Source of the DNA: CAXRGH01 sp964230195 | GTDB lineage: Bacteria; Pseudomonadota; Gammaproteobacteria; Enterobacterales; Alteromonadaceae | NCBI GenBank assembly: GCA_964230195.1 | Contig: CAXRGH010000127.1 | Coordinates: 1-22,456, forward strand | Length of the DNA stretch: 22,456 nucleotides | Reading direction: 5' to 3' | Shown here: piece by piece, positions 8,999-18,400 of the stretch | Numbering within the stretch: position 1 is the stretch's first letter | Layout: each line of letters begins with the position of its first letter | Translations under genes and position numbers: made by a program | The notes under the pieces: model-generated | The model's input: the letters and a program-made list of their open reading frames with translations, nothing else | Database searches by the model: none | What the model was told of the DNA's origin: nothing

Positions 8999-10417
8999 TT
9001 AGCGGATGATTCGTTGTTTGCGATTAAATTCTTTGATGCGTTCGTAATAACGCTGAACACCGTGTTTGGTGAGCGTAGAGCGCTGGCCATCTAACACTTG
9101 ACCGTTGAATTCTTCGGCAATTTTTCTCGCGCCATTATGCATCATATTAAAAATTTGTCGTGCGTCGCCTTCTGCCGGTAACGTCATAAAAATGGCAATT
9201 CCTTGAGTACTGAATTGCTCCATATTGTCAATATCAAACACACCTGGCATAAACATATTCGCCAGACTAAACAACACCGGACCTTTCCCGTCACTGTACT
9301 CATGTCGATGGAATATCTGATGCTCGCCAAACTTGAGTCCTAAGGTCAGCAATAGCGGCAGTAACCGAGCGCCTTCAATTCCATCTTCGTTATCAGTTTT
9401 CACGTGGAGTGTCAGAATTTCAGGCTCCAAGGTGGCTACGTTTTTGTTTGGCGTAACTTCCTCTGCCGCGGGCACATCATCAAAATTAATAGACATCTGA
9501 TCTTCATCAACTTTTGAACGGCGTGTTCTTTTGGGTTTGCGAACTGCACTCTTGTCTCGTTTTACAGCTTTGACGGACTTTCCATCGGTTGGCGCTGTAT
9601 CTCCTTCTGGTGCTATCACCTCAGACTTGCTGTTAGATTCCTCACGTTCGTCAGGATCGATGGCAGAGAACGACAAACCAGTATCATCTGCAATCGCTGA
9701 CATATTTTCCTCTTGCTCAACAGAAACGGAATCTTGCAAATCCTCTTGAGTACCAATAGATGCTTCTGACTTAGAGGCAACAGACGTTCCCTCATTCGGT
9801 GTTTCAGATTCACTCGCTTTTAAGAATGAGCGTGGCGGAGTTGGGAGTTCTGATGCACGTTTATCTTGCTTCGACTCTTCTAAGACACTCGGTTTGGATG
9901 GCATTGCATCTTGCGATGCCGTTGATACCGTTCTCACTCGACCAATACCAAGCTCATCAAAATGAGCATCACTGTCTGCTTGATTATTGTGCGTGCCTAT
10001 TTCTTCTTTAATTTGAGTCGAACTTTCTGGATCTTGGTTGATAACCGTTAACTCATCGGGTTGCTCGGTGCGAGTAGACACAGCATTATCTGATTGATTC
10101 ACAGCTTGAGTTGAGCTGGATTGATTGGTGCCATTGTCCTCTTGTTCGATGGCGTCGAAGGCCTCTAACGGATCGCTATCATCAGCGTTCGTATCATCAG
10201 GCCCACTGTTTTCATCACTGTCAAAATAAGAGTTCACGCGACGACTTTGATCATCATCTGTTGCATTAAACGACATGTCTTCATTATCAGCAAACGTACT
10301 ATCAGCCTCATAATCATCGGGCTCAGCGTTCTTTCTTATGGTCCACAAACCGTGAACCAAAACCCCCAAAATTGCACCAGCTCCCAGTACAATCAATGTA
10401 AATTGCAAATCCTTCAT
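8999..10417 (-). CDS. zipA: Cell division protein ZipA
   Basis: Anchors FtsZ filaments to the inner membrane and stabilises the Z-ring at mid-cell. The order seen is typical of ZipA: an N-terminal membrane anchor (about residues 5–25, LQFTLIVLGAGAILGVLVHG), a short basic patch (TIRKN), a long unstructured linker to about residue 330, then the C-terminal FtsZ-binding domain (about 332–465, from EPEILTLHVKT through GQRSTLTKHGVQRYYERIKE). The linker is strongly acidic and Asp/Ser/Glu-rich (DSDENSGPDDTNADDSDP), with a Lys/Arg-rich stretch near 295–310 (KPKRTRRSK). At 472 residues it is much longer than the E. coli protein (about 330), with all the excess in the linker. It starts 3 bp after the smc stop, so is co-transcribed with smc and followed by ligA. 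Confidence 0.96.
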   Translation of the reverse strand: MKDLQFTLIVLGAGAILGVLVHGLWTIRKNAEPDDYEADSTFADNEDMSFNATDDDQSRRVNSYFDSDENSGPDDTNADDSDPLEAFDAIEQEDNGTNQSSSTQAVNQSDNAVSTRTEQPDELTVINQDPESSTQIKEEIGTHNNQADSDAHFDELGIGRVRTVSTASQDAMPSKPSVLEESKQDKRASELPTPPRSFLKASESETPNEGTSVASKSEASIGTQEDLQDSVSVEQEENMSAIADDTGLSFSAIDPDEREESNSKSEVIAPEGDTAPTDGKSVKAVKRDKSAVRKPKRTRRSKVDEDQMSINFDDVPAAEEVTPNKNVATLEPEILTLHVKTDNEDGIEGARLLPLLLTLGLKFGEHQIFHRHEYSDGKGPVLFSLANMFMPGVFDIDNMEQFSTQGIAIFMTLPAEGDARQIFNMMHNGARKIAEEFNGQVLDGQRSTLTKHGVQRYYERIKEFNRKQRIIR

Positions 10418-10420
10418 ATT

Positions 10421-13400
10421 CTATTCTTCAACCATGCTTGCAGCTTCATCAACCGTGACGGATACCATCCTCGACACACCCGGCTCGGCCATTGTAACAC
10501 CCGTGAGGTGATTTGCCATTTCCATGGCAATTTTATTATGCGTTATATAAATAAATTGTACGGTTTGCGACATCTCGGTCACTAACTTACAGAAACGGCC
10601 AACGTTCGCATCGTCCAACGGTGCATCAACCTCATCAAGCAAGCAGAACGGCGCTGGATTAAGCCGGAAGATCGCAAAGACTAACGACAATGCCGTTAAG
10701 GCTTTCTCCCCACCCGATAACAAGTGAATGGTACTATTTTTCTTTCCCGGTGGACGAGCCATTATCGTCACCCCGGTTTCCAACAAATCATTATCTGTCA
10801 GATCCAAGTACGCGGCACCGCCCCCAAACACTTTAGGGAATAGCATTTTTAAGTCACCATTCACTTGCTCAAAAGTCGCTTTGAATCGGCTTCGTGTTTC
10901 CTTGTCAATTTTTCTGATAGCGGCCTCAAGTGTTTCTAACGCATCGGTAAGATCATCAAATTGCGTGTCCAAGTGGGCTTTACGTTCAGATTGTTGCTCA
11001 AACTCTTCAACCGCAGCAAGGTTGACTGCCCCCAAGCGAGATACGCCGCGCTGAACTTGTTCGAGTTCGCTCTGCCATTGTGGCTCATTTGCATCATCCG
11101 GCAAGGTCTCCAAAACTGTTTTCAAGTTTTGGCCTAATTCGGTTAATTGTTCAAGGATACTGTTTGCTCTGATGCGTTGACCTTCGCAGTCCAGTTTATT
11201 TCGTTCTAATTCCGAACGCATTGCGTCAACTTTTTGCTGAACACTCTGTTGACCTTTCTCGACATCATTCAGCCAAACATCTACCTCAGCCAATTCGGTA
11301 TTGAGTGTGACTTGTTGCGCTTCAATGGCGAGTTTTTCCTCCATTAAACTTTCCAACAACTCTTCATGATTCACATCTGGCTCTTCCAGCATCTCACGCT
11401 CTTCTAGTAAAATATCTTGACGCTCGCGCAACGCTATCACTTGCTCTTGCTCTCGGGCTTCACTCGCGGCTAAGCTCTTCAACTGTGTTTCTAACGCCGC
11501 CAACTGTAATGCCAATTGATGATAGGCGTCTTTACTGGATTGGTGTTGTAAACGCGCTTGTTGCATTTGAGTTGCACTTTGTTGTCGCGCAGCTTCATGA
11601 TCATCTTGCGTTTGATGTGCTGCTTCTAGTGTTTCATACGCCGCTTCCAACGATTCTTCAATCGTCTCCGCTTCGATTGCCTCTTCCTCAACTTGCGCCG
11701 TCAGCACTTCCAGTTCGTCGCGATATGACTGTGCGGTTTCTTCAGCGTTCGCTAACAGCTGACGTTCATGCTCTAAGGTAATCGTTAATTGCTGCAACTG
11801 ACTCTTTGCTTCAAAGTGTGCTGTTTGCGTCGCTTGTTTTTCCCCTTCGGCGTCACCAACCGCTTGTTTTTGGGAATGGAGAGTGTCTCTCAAGGTTTCT
11901 TTTTCTCGGCGCATATTGTCAATATCAGACAGTAATCGCTGCTTTCGAGTGTGCAGTTCCAAGTCGCCTGTGTGTTGTTCTCCTTGCTGAGGAAAAACAG
12001 TGAAATCAACCCCTAACCAATGTCCCTGAGGAGTAATTAATGACAACCCAGAAGTCAAATTTGCACGCTGAGATAAGGCTTCTTCAAGGGTTTCAACACA
12101 TTCAACCGCATCCAAACATGAGGGGTGAGCGGAATTACGAATCATCGACCCTAGGGTACCCTGTTTTTTGTTGTCGCTCATTGCCCCCTTAAACCAAGAC
12201 TGTCCAGCTAAGTCAGCAGTGTGAAGAGTAGCATCATTCACTACACAGCTACCTCCAAAATAACCTAGCACGGTTTCAACTGCTTTTTGCCAGCGTTCCG
12301 GGACATCAAGATAAGCCCATATCAGCTGATATTCCACGGACTGATTGTCCAAATGGGCTTGCAACGGGTTGCTATTTTGATCAATGAGGGTTTCCACGGC
12401 AGTCAGTTCAGCCTCTGCCGTCTGCAATTGGCCAACGTAGTTGGCAAGTTTTTCCTCACTAGAAGCAACATCGTCAGTTAACTTTTGGTGACGTTGACAC
12501 GCTGCCTCATGCTTTTCTGCTTGCTTATCAAGAATAAGATTAACATCCATCACTTGAGCTTCAATAATGGCAATTTGGTCGGCTTGCTCACTTACATTGA
12601 TCGCCACTAGCGATTGTTTGATTTGGTCAATGCGAACTTGGCTGCGCTGCGCTATCTGACGTATTGATTGCAATTGAGATTTGCGCGTTTCAATTTGCTG
12701 TTTAATATTGTGATAATGTTGTTCCTGTTCACGCAGTGAATTCAATAGTGTTTCATGAGCTTCTTCAGCGTCTAAAACCAGCATTTGAGATTGTTCTTGC
12801 TGTTCATCAGCCATCGCCAATTCGGGCGTTAAACCATCAATCTGAGCGGTTAACTCGGCCGCTTTTTCACGTTGAATTTCGTGGTGACTCACCGCCTCGT
12901 CTAACGATTGCTGTAACTGTTGAATATCTTGATTGATTCGGTTCTTACGTTGAGTTGTATGCAGTTGATCTTGTTGCAAGCGACTTATTTCAGAGCCGAT
13001 TTTGTACAGTTGTGATTGTAGGTCTTGTAAGGTTTGAGTGAGATCTTGTTGTTTTTCATAATAGATAGCCCTGCTTTTCTCACTACCACGCTGCTCAGCA
13101 ATAAACACTTCAATATCGGTTTCTTGCTGTTTAATTTGGGCTTCAAATGCCACCACTTGTTCACTGTGTTTTATCCACCGCACCGTTGCTAGCTCACCTT
13201 TCAACGTGCGTTCTCTTGCTTTTAAAGTGGTATATCGCGTAGCAGCAGCGGCTTGTCGTTTGAGCTTATCCAGTTGCTGTGCAAGCTCAGACCTGACATC
13301 TTGCAGACGGTCTAGATTTTCTCGCGTATGACGGATCCTATTTTCAGTTTCCCGTCTGCGCTCCTTATACTTGGAGATACCGGCCGCTTCCTCAATGAAA

Positions 13401-13885
13401 ACTCTGAGTTCTTGTGGTTTTGACTCAATAAGACGCGAGATCATGCCCTGCTCAATAATGGCATAACTTCGTGGCCCTAACCCAGTTCCTAAGAAAATAT
13501 CGGTAATATCCCGACGACGGCATTTAGTGCCATTCAAGTAATAAAGTGACTGAGCTTCGCGGTTAACGACACGTTTAACTGACAACTCATTATACTTAGC
13601 GTATTCGCCCTGAACACGGCCACTGGTATTGTCAAACACTAACTCAACGCTGCACTGGGATACTGGTTTTCTCGCACTAGAACCGTTGAAAATCACATCC
13701 GTCATAGCATCTCCGCGGAGATTTTTAGCAGAACTTTCCCCTAACACCCAGCGAACCGCATCAATCACATTTGATTTACCACAGCCATTAGGTCCCACTA
13801 TCGCCGTCATGTTATCGGGAAATGGGATATTGGTGACATCAACAAATGACTTGAATCCGGCTAATCGTATTTTGTGCAGTCGCAT
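10421..13885 (-). CDS. smc: Chromosome segregation ATPase SMC
   Basis: Core ATPase of the Smc–ScpAB condensin, which organises and helps segregate the chromosome; the kleisin ScpA and ScpB are not in this window. At 1154 residues the length is normal. The Walker A site GPNGCGKSN is at 31–39. Coiled coils rich in Gln/Glu/Leu run at about 165–505 and 650–1000, around a hinge at about 510–645 (YLDVPERWQKAVETVLGYF…). The ABC signature LLSGGEKALTALS lies near 1055 and Walker B with the D-loop (FCLLDEVDAPLDDAN) near 1080. The ATG at 13885 is the only choice upstream, since an in-frame TAA lies 12 nt before it; the leader shows no clear Shine-Dalgarno sequence. First gene of the run with zipA and ligA. 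Presence of SMC instead of MukB argues against Enterobacterales or Vibrionales. Confidence 0.97.
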   Translation of the reverse strand: MRLHKIRLAGFKSFVDVTNIPFPDNMTAIVGPNGCGKSNVIDAVRWVLGESSAKNLRGDAMTDVIFNGSSARKPVSQCSVELVFDNTSGRVQGEYAKYNELSVKRVVNREAQSLYYLNGTKCRRRDITDIFLGTGLGPRSYAIIEQGMISRLIESKPQELRVFIEEAAGISKYKERRRETENRIRHTRENLDRLQDVRSELAQQLDKLKRQAAAATRYTTLKARERTLKGELATVRWIKHSEQVVAFEAQIKQQETDIEVFIAEQRGSEKSRAIYYEKQQDLTQTLQDLQSQLYKIGSEISRLQQDQLHTTQRKNRINQDIQQLQQSLDEAVSHHEIQREKAAELTAQIDGLTPELAMADEQQEQSQMLVLDAEEAHETLLNSLREQEQHYHNIKQQIETRKSQLQSIRQIAQRSQVRIDQIKQSLVAINVSEQADQIAIIEAQVMDVNLILDKQAEKHEAACQRHQKLTDDVASSEEKLANYVGQLQTAEAELTAVETLIDQNSNPLQAHLDNQSVEYQLIWAYLDVPERWQKAVETVLGYFGGSCVVNDATLHTADLAGQSWFKGAMSDNKKQGTLGSMIRNSAHPSCLDAVECVETLEEALSQRANLTSGLSLITPQGHWLGVDFTVFPQQGEQHTGDLELHTRKQRLLSDIDNMRREKETLRDTLHSQKQAVGDAEGEKQATQTAHFEAKSQLQQLTITLEHERQLLANAEETAQSYRDELEVLTAQVEEEAIEAETIEESLEAAYETLEAAHQTQDDHEAARQQSATQMQQARLQHQSSKDAYHQLALQLAALETQLKSLAASEAREQEQVIALRERQDILLEEREMLEEPDVNHEELLESLMEEKLAIEAQQVTLNTELAEVDVWLNDVEKGQQSVQQKVDAMRSELERNKLDCEGQRIRANSILEQLTELGQNLKTVLETLPDDANEPQWQSELEQVQRGVSRLGAVNLAAVEEFEQQSERKAHLDTQFDDLTDALETLEAAIRKIDKETRSRFKATFEQVNGDLKMLFPKVFGGGAAYLDLTDNDLLETGVTIMARPPGKKNSTIHLLSGGEKALTALSLVFAIFRLNPAPFCLLDEVDAPLDDANVGRFCKLVTEMSQTVQFIYITHNKIAMEMANHLTGVTMAEPGVSRMVSVTVDEAASMVEE

Positions 13886-14079
13886 TACGGGAGCTTATTA
13901 TTATTATGAGCTTGTGATTTGGAGATTAGCAGAATGCGCATAATGTCACAACATAGCAACGACGTTCTATTCATTGAGCTTAATGAGAATTCTGTTGCAA
14001 TTGATAGAAGCTATGACTAGCAGTTGGGAAATGCCTCAGGTATTCTGCACAAAACGCATCATTTTGCATTGGGAGTTTT
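13886..14079. promoter_or_regulatory. Divergent smc/cysZ intergenic region with imperfect palindrome
   Basis: This 194-bp region separates the divergent smc and cysZ starts, so it must hold promoters for both. An imperfect palindrome, TCATTGAGCTTAATGA (13971–13986, only the G/T pair mismatched), lies near the middle and could be an operator. On the − strand a weak candidate promoter for smc is TTGTGA, 17 nt, TAATCT; the match to sigma-70 consensus is poor. cysZ has a good ribosome site (GGGAG, 14071–14075). The palindrome is seen directly; any regulator binding is inference. Confidence 0.4.
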
Positions 14080-14811
14080 ATGTCATTTTTCACCGGTTTT
14101 AACTATCTTTTTAGAGGTATGCAACTTCTCACTACACCAGGGTTAAGGACCTTTGTATGGGTACCTTTTATTGTGAATTTGTTATTGTTTGGTGGAGTAT
14201 TCTGGTTTCTTTTGGGTGAGGTTGAACAGTGGCAACAAGTAGTCAATGATTTTTTACCCAGCTGGTTACAGTGGTTGAGCGGATTTCTGTTACCTCTGAT
14301 CATTGTCACCATGGCGCTGTTTGTTTATTTTTTATTTACTACGTTGGCGAATTGGATATTGGCACCCTTTAACGGACTGTTATCTGAAAAGGTCGAACAC
14401 TATCTGACGCAACAATCCGCACCGCCCACCTCAGCCCTGTCGTTGCTCAAAGATGTGCCCCGAGTACTATCGCGTGAATTTCAGAAACTGGTGTACTTTA
14501 TCCCACGCTTCTTCGTGTTTGCATTACTCTTTTTCGTTCTACCTGTATTTGGACAGTTGCTTTGGTTCTGTTTTACCGCATGGGTATTAGCTATTCAATT
14601 TTCTGATTATCCGTTTGATAACCACAAAATTCCATTTGCCAGCATGCGCAGAGTACTCAGTCAAAATCCAAGTATGGCATTCGGTTTTGGCACCGCCATT
14701 GCGTTGTTGACGTTTATTCCTATCATCAATTTTATTGTCATGCCAGCCGCTGTGTGTGGTTCCACAGTGATGTGGGTAGAGTCATTGAAGGATAAATCAG
14801 ACGCTAATTAG
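14080..14811 (+). CDS. cysZ: Sulfate transporter CysZ
   Basis: Inner-membrane sulfate permease that supplies sulfate for cysteine biosynthesis. The 243-residue length is close to E. coli CysZ (253). The family N-terminus is clear (FTGFNYLFRGMQLLTTPGLRTF), followed by hydrophobic segments at about 22–46, 65–98, 140–175 and 199–232. The conserved region around FSDYPFDNHK and FASMRRVLSQNP near 178–196 is typical of CysZ. The start is supported by GGGAG four nt upstream. The gene is divergent from smc, a neighbourhood I associate with several gammaproteobacteria in which cysZ sits beside zipA–ligA. No other sulfur-assimilation gene is nearby, and no CysB site could be identified by eye. No terminator hairpin is obvious after the stop. 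Confidence 0.93.
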   Translation: MSFFTGFNYLFRGMQLLTTPGLRTFVWVPFIVNLLLFGGVFWFLLGEVEQWQQVVNDFLPSWLQWLSGFLLPLIIVTMALFVYFLFTTLANWILAPFNGLLSEKVEHYLTQQSAPPTSALSLLKDVPRVLSREFQKLVYFIPRFFVFALLFFVLPVFGQLLWFCFTAWVLAIQFSDYPFDNHKIPFASMRRVLSQNPSMAFGFGTAIALLTFIPIINFIVMPAAVCGSTVMWVESLKDKSDAN

Positions 14812-15023
14812 AACGTCATTTTGAGTTGAAATAGGGGATCCAGGATAAGTATTTGCTATTTATCAAATTTGTCATAAAAAATAAACACGCTAACGGTTGC
14901 ATATTGGGGCAAATGAGCCTATTGTGGTGACCGTGTCAGAGACTAATGCTGACTGTCGTCCCGAAGTGAATTTGATTGTTGACACTCTTGACGAAAGTCC
15001 CAAACAATCAGAGAAAAAAACAC
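14812..15023 (+). promoter_or_regulatory. Leader/promoter region of the RRM protein gene with interleaved inverted repeats
   Basis: A 212-bp non-coding stretch upstream of the RRM gene. Two long pairings are visible. Arm GACTGTCGTC (14951–14960) can pair with GACGAAAGTC (14990–14999) at nine of ten positions. Arm TGATTGTT (14973–14980) pairs perfectly with AACAATCA (15003–15010). The arms interleave (A, B, A', B'), so the RNA could switch between two hairpins or form a pseudoknot. The second hairpin ends 13 nt before the ATG and touches the only ribosome-site-like bases (AGAG, 15010–15013). A weak promoter candidate is TTGCAT (14897–14902), 17 nt, TATTGT (14920–14925). The pairings are seen; a regulatory role is inference. 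Confidence 0.45.
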
Positions 15024-15284
15024 ATGAAATTATATGTAGGCAATTTATCGTACCAACTTGATGATTCTAGCTTAAAAGAAGCTTTCCAAGCATTCGGTGA
15101 CGTTGTAAGCGCAAAAATCATTATGGATCGTGAAAGCGGTCGTTCAAAAGGGTTCGGTTTTGTTGAGTTTTCTGAGAAAGCAGATGCGGAAGCAGCTATC
15201 GAAGGTCTTAACGGTAAAGAGCTAAATGGCCGTAACGTGAACGTGAGCGAAGCGCGTCCACCTAAGCCACGCACATTTCGCTAA
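15024..15284 (+). CDS. Small single-RRM RNA-binding protein
   Basis: An 86-residue protein made almost entirely of one RNA recognition motif. RNP2 is LYVGNL (3–8) and RNP1 is KGFGFVEF (42–49), with the aromatic residues expected to stack on RNA bases. The C-terminus is a short basic/Pro tail (EARPPKPRTFR). It resembles the small cold- or stress-associated RRM proteins of marine gammaproteobacteria and cyanobacterial Rbp proteins; the RNA target cannot be read from sequence. I chose the ATG at 15024 because the domain begins directly there; an upstream in-frame TTG at 14976 would add sixteen residues with no family support. The ribosome site is weak (AGAG about 10 nt before the ATG) and lies at the edge of a predicted leader hairpin. 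A strong terminator follows 19 bp after the stop, so the gene is likely monocistronic. Confidence 0.93.
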   Translation: MKLYVGNLSYQLDDSSLKEAFQAFGDVVSAKIIMDRESGRSKGFGFVEFSEKADAEAAIEGLNGKELNGRNVNVSEARPPKPRTFR

Positions 15285-15303
15285 GTAAGCGAAAGCAGCT
15301 ATC

Positions 15304-15331
15304 AAAAAAGCCCGCTCTTGCGGGCTTTTTT
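15304..15331. terminator. Bidirectional intrinsic terminator
   Basis: A perfect 12-bp stem (AAAAAAGCCCGC / GCGGGCTTTTTT) closes a 4-nt loop (TCTT). The A-run on one side and T-run on the other give a GC-rich hairpin followed by a U-tract on both strands. It sits between the convergent RRM gene (+, stop 15284) and the RND permease gene (−, stop 15414), so it can end both transcripts. Confidence 0.93.
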
Positions 15332-15353
15332 ATTGGAAGTTTCTAAGTGAGCT

Positions 15354-15383
15354 GAGGCTTATCGCGTCGTAAATAAGCCCCTC
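15354..15383. repeat. Inverted repeat downstream of the RND permease gene
   Basis: GGCTTAT (15356–15362) and ATAAGCC (15373–15379) form a 7-bp stem with a 10-nt loop, extendable by GA/TC past a 2-nt bulge. No T-tract follows on either strand, so it is not a standard intrinsic terminator. It may stabilise the 3' end of the efflux mRNA; that is inference. Confidence 0.45.
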
Positions 15384-15413
15384 TGTTAAATGCTAGATTT
15401 CAAACCATCACAT

Positions 15414-18400
15414 TCACTGCACACTCTCGCGTTTCTCTTTGGCTTCACTCAATAGCTCAAAGGGTTCAACGAAGATGAACCTAAGTCCACGTTTCGTGTC
15501 ATCAACGACCAAGTACAAACAAGGTACTAATATCAATGTAATAACGGTGGCAAACAAAATGCCAAAGGCAAGCGAAATCGCCATCGGAATCACAATTTTA
15601 GCTTGCAAGCTTGTCTCACTCACAATCGGTATCAAGCCAATAAATGTGGTAAGTGATGTCAATACAATCGCTCTAAAACGAGCCGCTCCAGCACCAACCG
15701 CTGACTCCAACATTGATTGCCCTTCTGCGCGCGCTCTGTTTACAAAATCCACCAAAATGAGACTGTCATTGACCACCACACCAGATAAGGCAACAATACC
15801 ACACATTGACAGGATGCTAACTGGGTAACCGAGTAATAAGTGTCCTATGATGGCACCAATGATACCGAAAGGGATCACGCTCATGATCATCAACGGTTGC
15901 GAATAAGAGCGTAAGGTAACAGCCATCAACACATACATAGCAATCAAGGCAAATCCAAAGCCTTGGAATAACGAGCCCAACGAATCACGCTCCTGCTCAG
16001 ATGCCCCTCCGAGCTCAATATTGACGGAAGGATAGGTTTGCAATAAGTCAGGAATAAACTCGTCCTGTAAGTCACGAACAATGTTCTGAGGATTGATTCG
16101 GGTTTTATCAGCACCCGCCTCTACGCTAATAGCACGCACACCATCAATGCGCACGATTGCTGAATATGCTTTGCTTTTTTCTACAAACGCCACATCTGAA
16201 AAAGGAATCGCTTGATTGTTGTTGGTGCGTATCCGCATTTCTTCAAATTGAGCCAAACTAGTCCGAGCTTCTTTTGGATAACGAACCATGACTTTTATTT
16301 CTTCGTCATCGCGCTGAATACGTTGAGCCTCGGCTCCATAAAAACCAAACCGTACTTGCTGCGCAAGATCATTTAAGCGTAAACCCAAAGCCTCTGCTTC
16401 TGGCTTCATAGAGAAACGTAATTCGTCACCACCGCTAGAGAAGTTGTCGCCGACATCCACTACCCCATCATAGTTTCGTAACTCATCCATTAAACGATTC
16501 GCCACAGCCTGTAATTCATCAAGATTGCGTCCATTGAGGGTGAAACTAATATCTTTTCCCTGTGGTCCAGGACCACCACCGCCACCTATATCAAGCTTCT
16601 CAACCCCGGGTAGCTCTGGCAAGTTCTTGCGCCAAGCACGCCCAATTTCAAAACCATCAACCTCACGTTTTTCACCTTTACTGAGTTCAGCAATTAACAC
16701 GGCTTCAGCGCTAGAAGTGCCATAAATCACATAATGTTGAAGAATGGATTCACCATACTCTTCTCGTAACTGATCATCAGTTTTCAGCAACGCAGCCTCA
16801 ATTTGGCGCATCACGGCGTTGCGCTGCTCAATGGACGCACCGGCCTCCATTGTCAAGCTAGATTGAATTGAATCACTGGGAATATTAGGGAAGAACACAA
16901 AACGTGCAATGCCACTACCAAACAGGCCAAACATGATGATCATGACAGAAAAGAATAATGATAGTGTATGGTAACGATACTGAATTGCTTTACGAACAAA
17001 CGGGGTATAGCGCTCTTTGATAAATCGTTTCAAATGATTTGAGATACTGTCGGTAAATCGTTTCCAAGCGTTCTTACGCTTTAACTTACGTTGCCGCATT
17101 TGCGCCAAGTGCGCTGGCAAAATAAGCTTGGACTCTACGAGTGAGAAGACCAAACAAATAATCACCACCCAGCCAATGGATTTCCATATTGTCGATGACG
17201 GACCGTCTACCATCAATAGAGGAATAAATGCAATAATGGTGGTGATGACTCCTATAGTTGCTGGCATTGCCACACGCTGTACACCACGGATCACATTTTC
17301 AGTACTGTGACCATGCTCATCAATTTCTGTATAGGCAGACTCGCCCATTATAATGGCGTCATCCACCACAATTCCCAATACAAGAATAAAGCCGAACAAT
17401 GAAATCATGTTGACAGAGACATCAACCATTTCCATTGGCATGAACACTAACGTGCCCAGAAAGCATACAGGGATACCAACAATAACCCAGAATGCGAGTC
17501 GTAACTGTAGGAACAAGGTGAGCACTAGAAAAACTAGAATGGCGCCAAAGCTCATGTTGTTCAGCATCAACTCTAACCGATCATACAAGTAGAACGAGCT
17601 ATCACGCCAAACGTCCATCTTCATATTTGCAGGTAATAGATCGCGTTGGCCTTCTACGAACGCTTTAACTGTATCGGCAATATAGAGTGCATCCTCATCA
17701 CCGATGGCTTTAACAACAACATTCACGGTTGGTTTGCCATCAAATAAAGAAAAGCGCGGTTCATCAATGAAACCATCATTGATGGTAGCCACATCACCCA
17801 AAGTCAACCGTGTTCCGTCAGAACGATTGACCAATAAAATCTCGGCAAACTCAGCGCCCGTGTAGGCCTGACCTTTGGTTCGCAACAAAATATCGCCATT
17901 TTCACTGCGCACTCTACCGCCAGGTAGATCAATAGACGTTCTGCGCACTGCATTGACAATATCGTTAAAGGTTAGATTATGTTCCTGTAGTCTTGGTTCA
18001 GATACTTCAATAGAAACCTCATAGTCTCGCGCACCACTGACCTCAACTGAAGTCACCCCTTCGAGTCCTGCAATATCATCACGCAAATCCTTCGCGGTTT
18101 CTTTTAATTCACGCTCAGAAACATCCCCGTACAAGGCTACACGTAATACATCGCGAGTAATTTTGGGCTGATAAATCACCGGTTTTTCAGTGTTGTCTGG
18201 AAAACTTGGAATGGCATCCACTAACACTTTAATTTCATCAAGCAGAATCAGCGGATCGTATCCATCTTGAACTTCTATGAGCACGTTGCCCATGCCTTCA
18301 CTGGCGGTGGAAGTCATCTTTTTGATCCCTTCCACGTTTTCAATGGCTTCTTCTATTTTGAGGATAACACCCTCTTCAACTTCTTGGGGAGCGGCGCCAA

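Noticed and set aside
14976..15023. Longer start (TTG 14976) for the RRM protein
   Set aside because: The RRM begins directly at ATG 15024; the extra residues have no family support and the TTG falls inside an inverted-repeat arm.
14927..15061. 44-codon GTG-started ORF overlapping the RRM gene start in another frame
   Set aside because: No ribosome site or recognisable product; the stretch is better explained by the pairing structure in the leader.
15354..15383. Second hairpin between the RRM and RND genes as an intrinsic terminator
   Set aside because: No T-tract follows on either strand; the perfect hairpin at 15304–15331 already serves both directions. Kept only as an inverted repeat.
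15439..15828. 129-codon + strand ORF inside the RND permease gene
   Set aside because: Antisense shadow of the conserved C-terminal membrane block; no ribosome site or recognisable domain.
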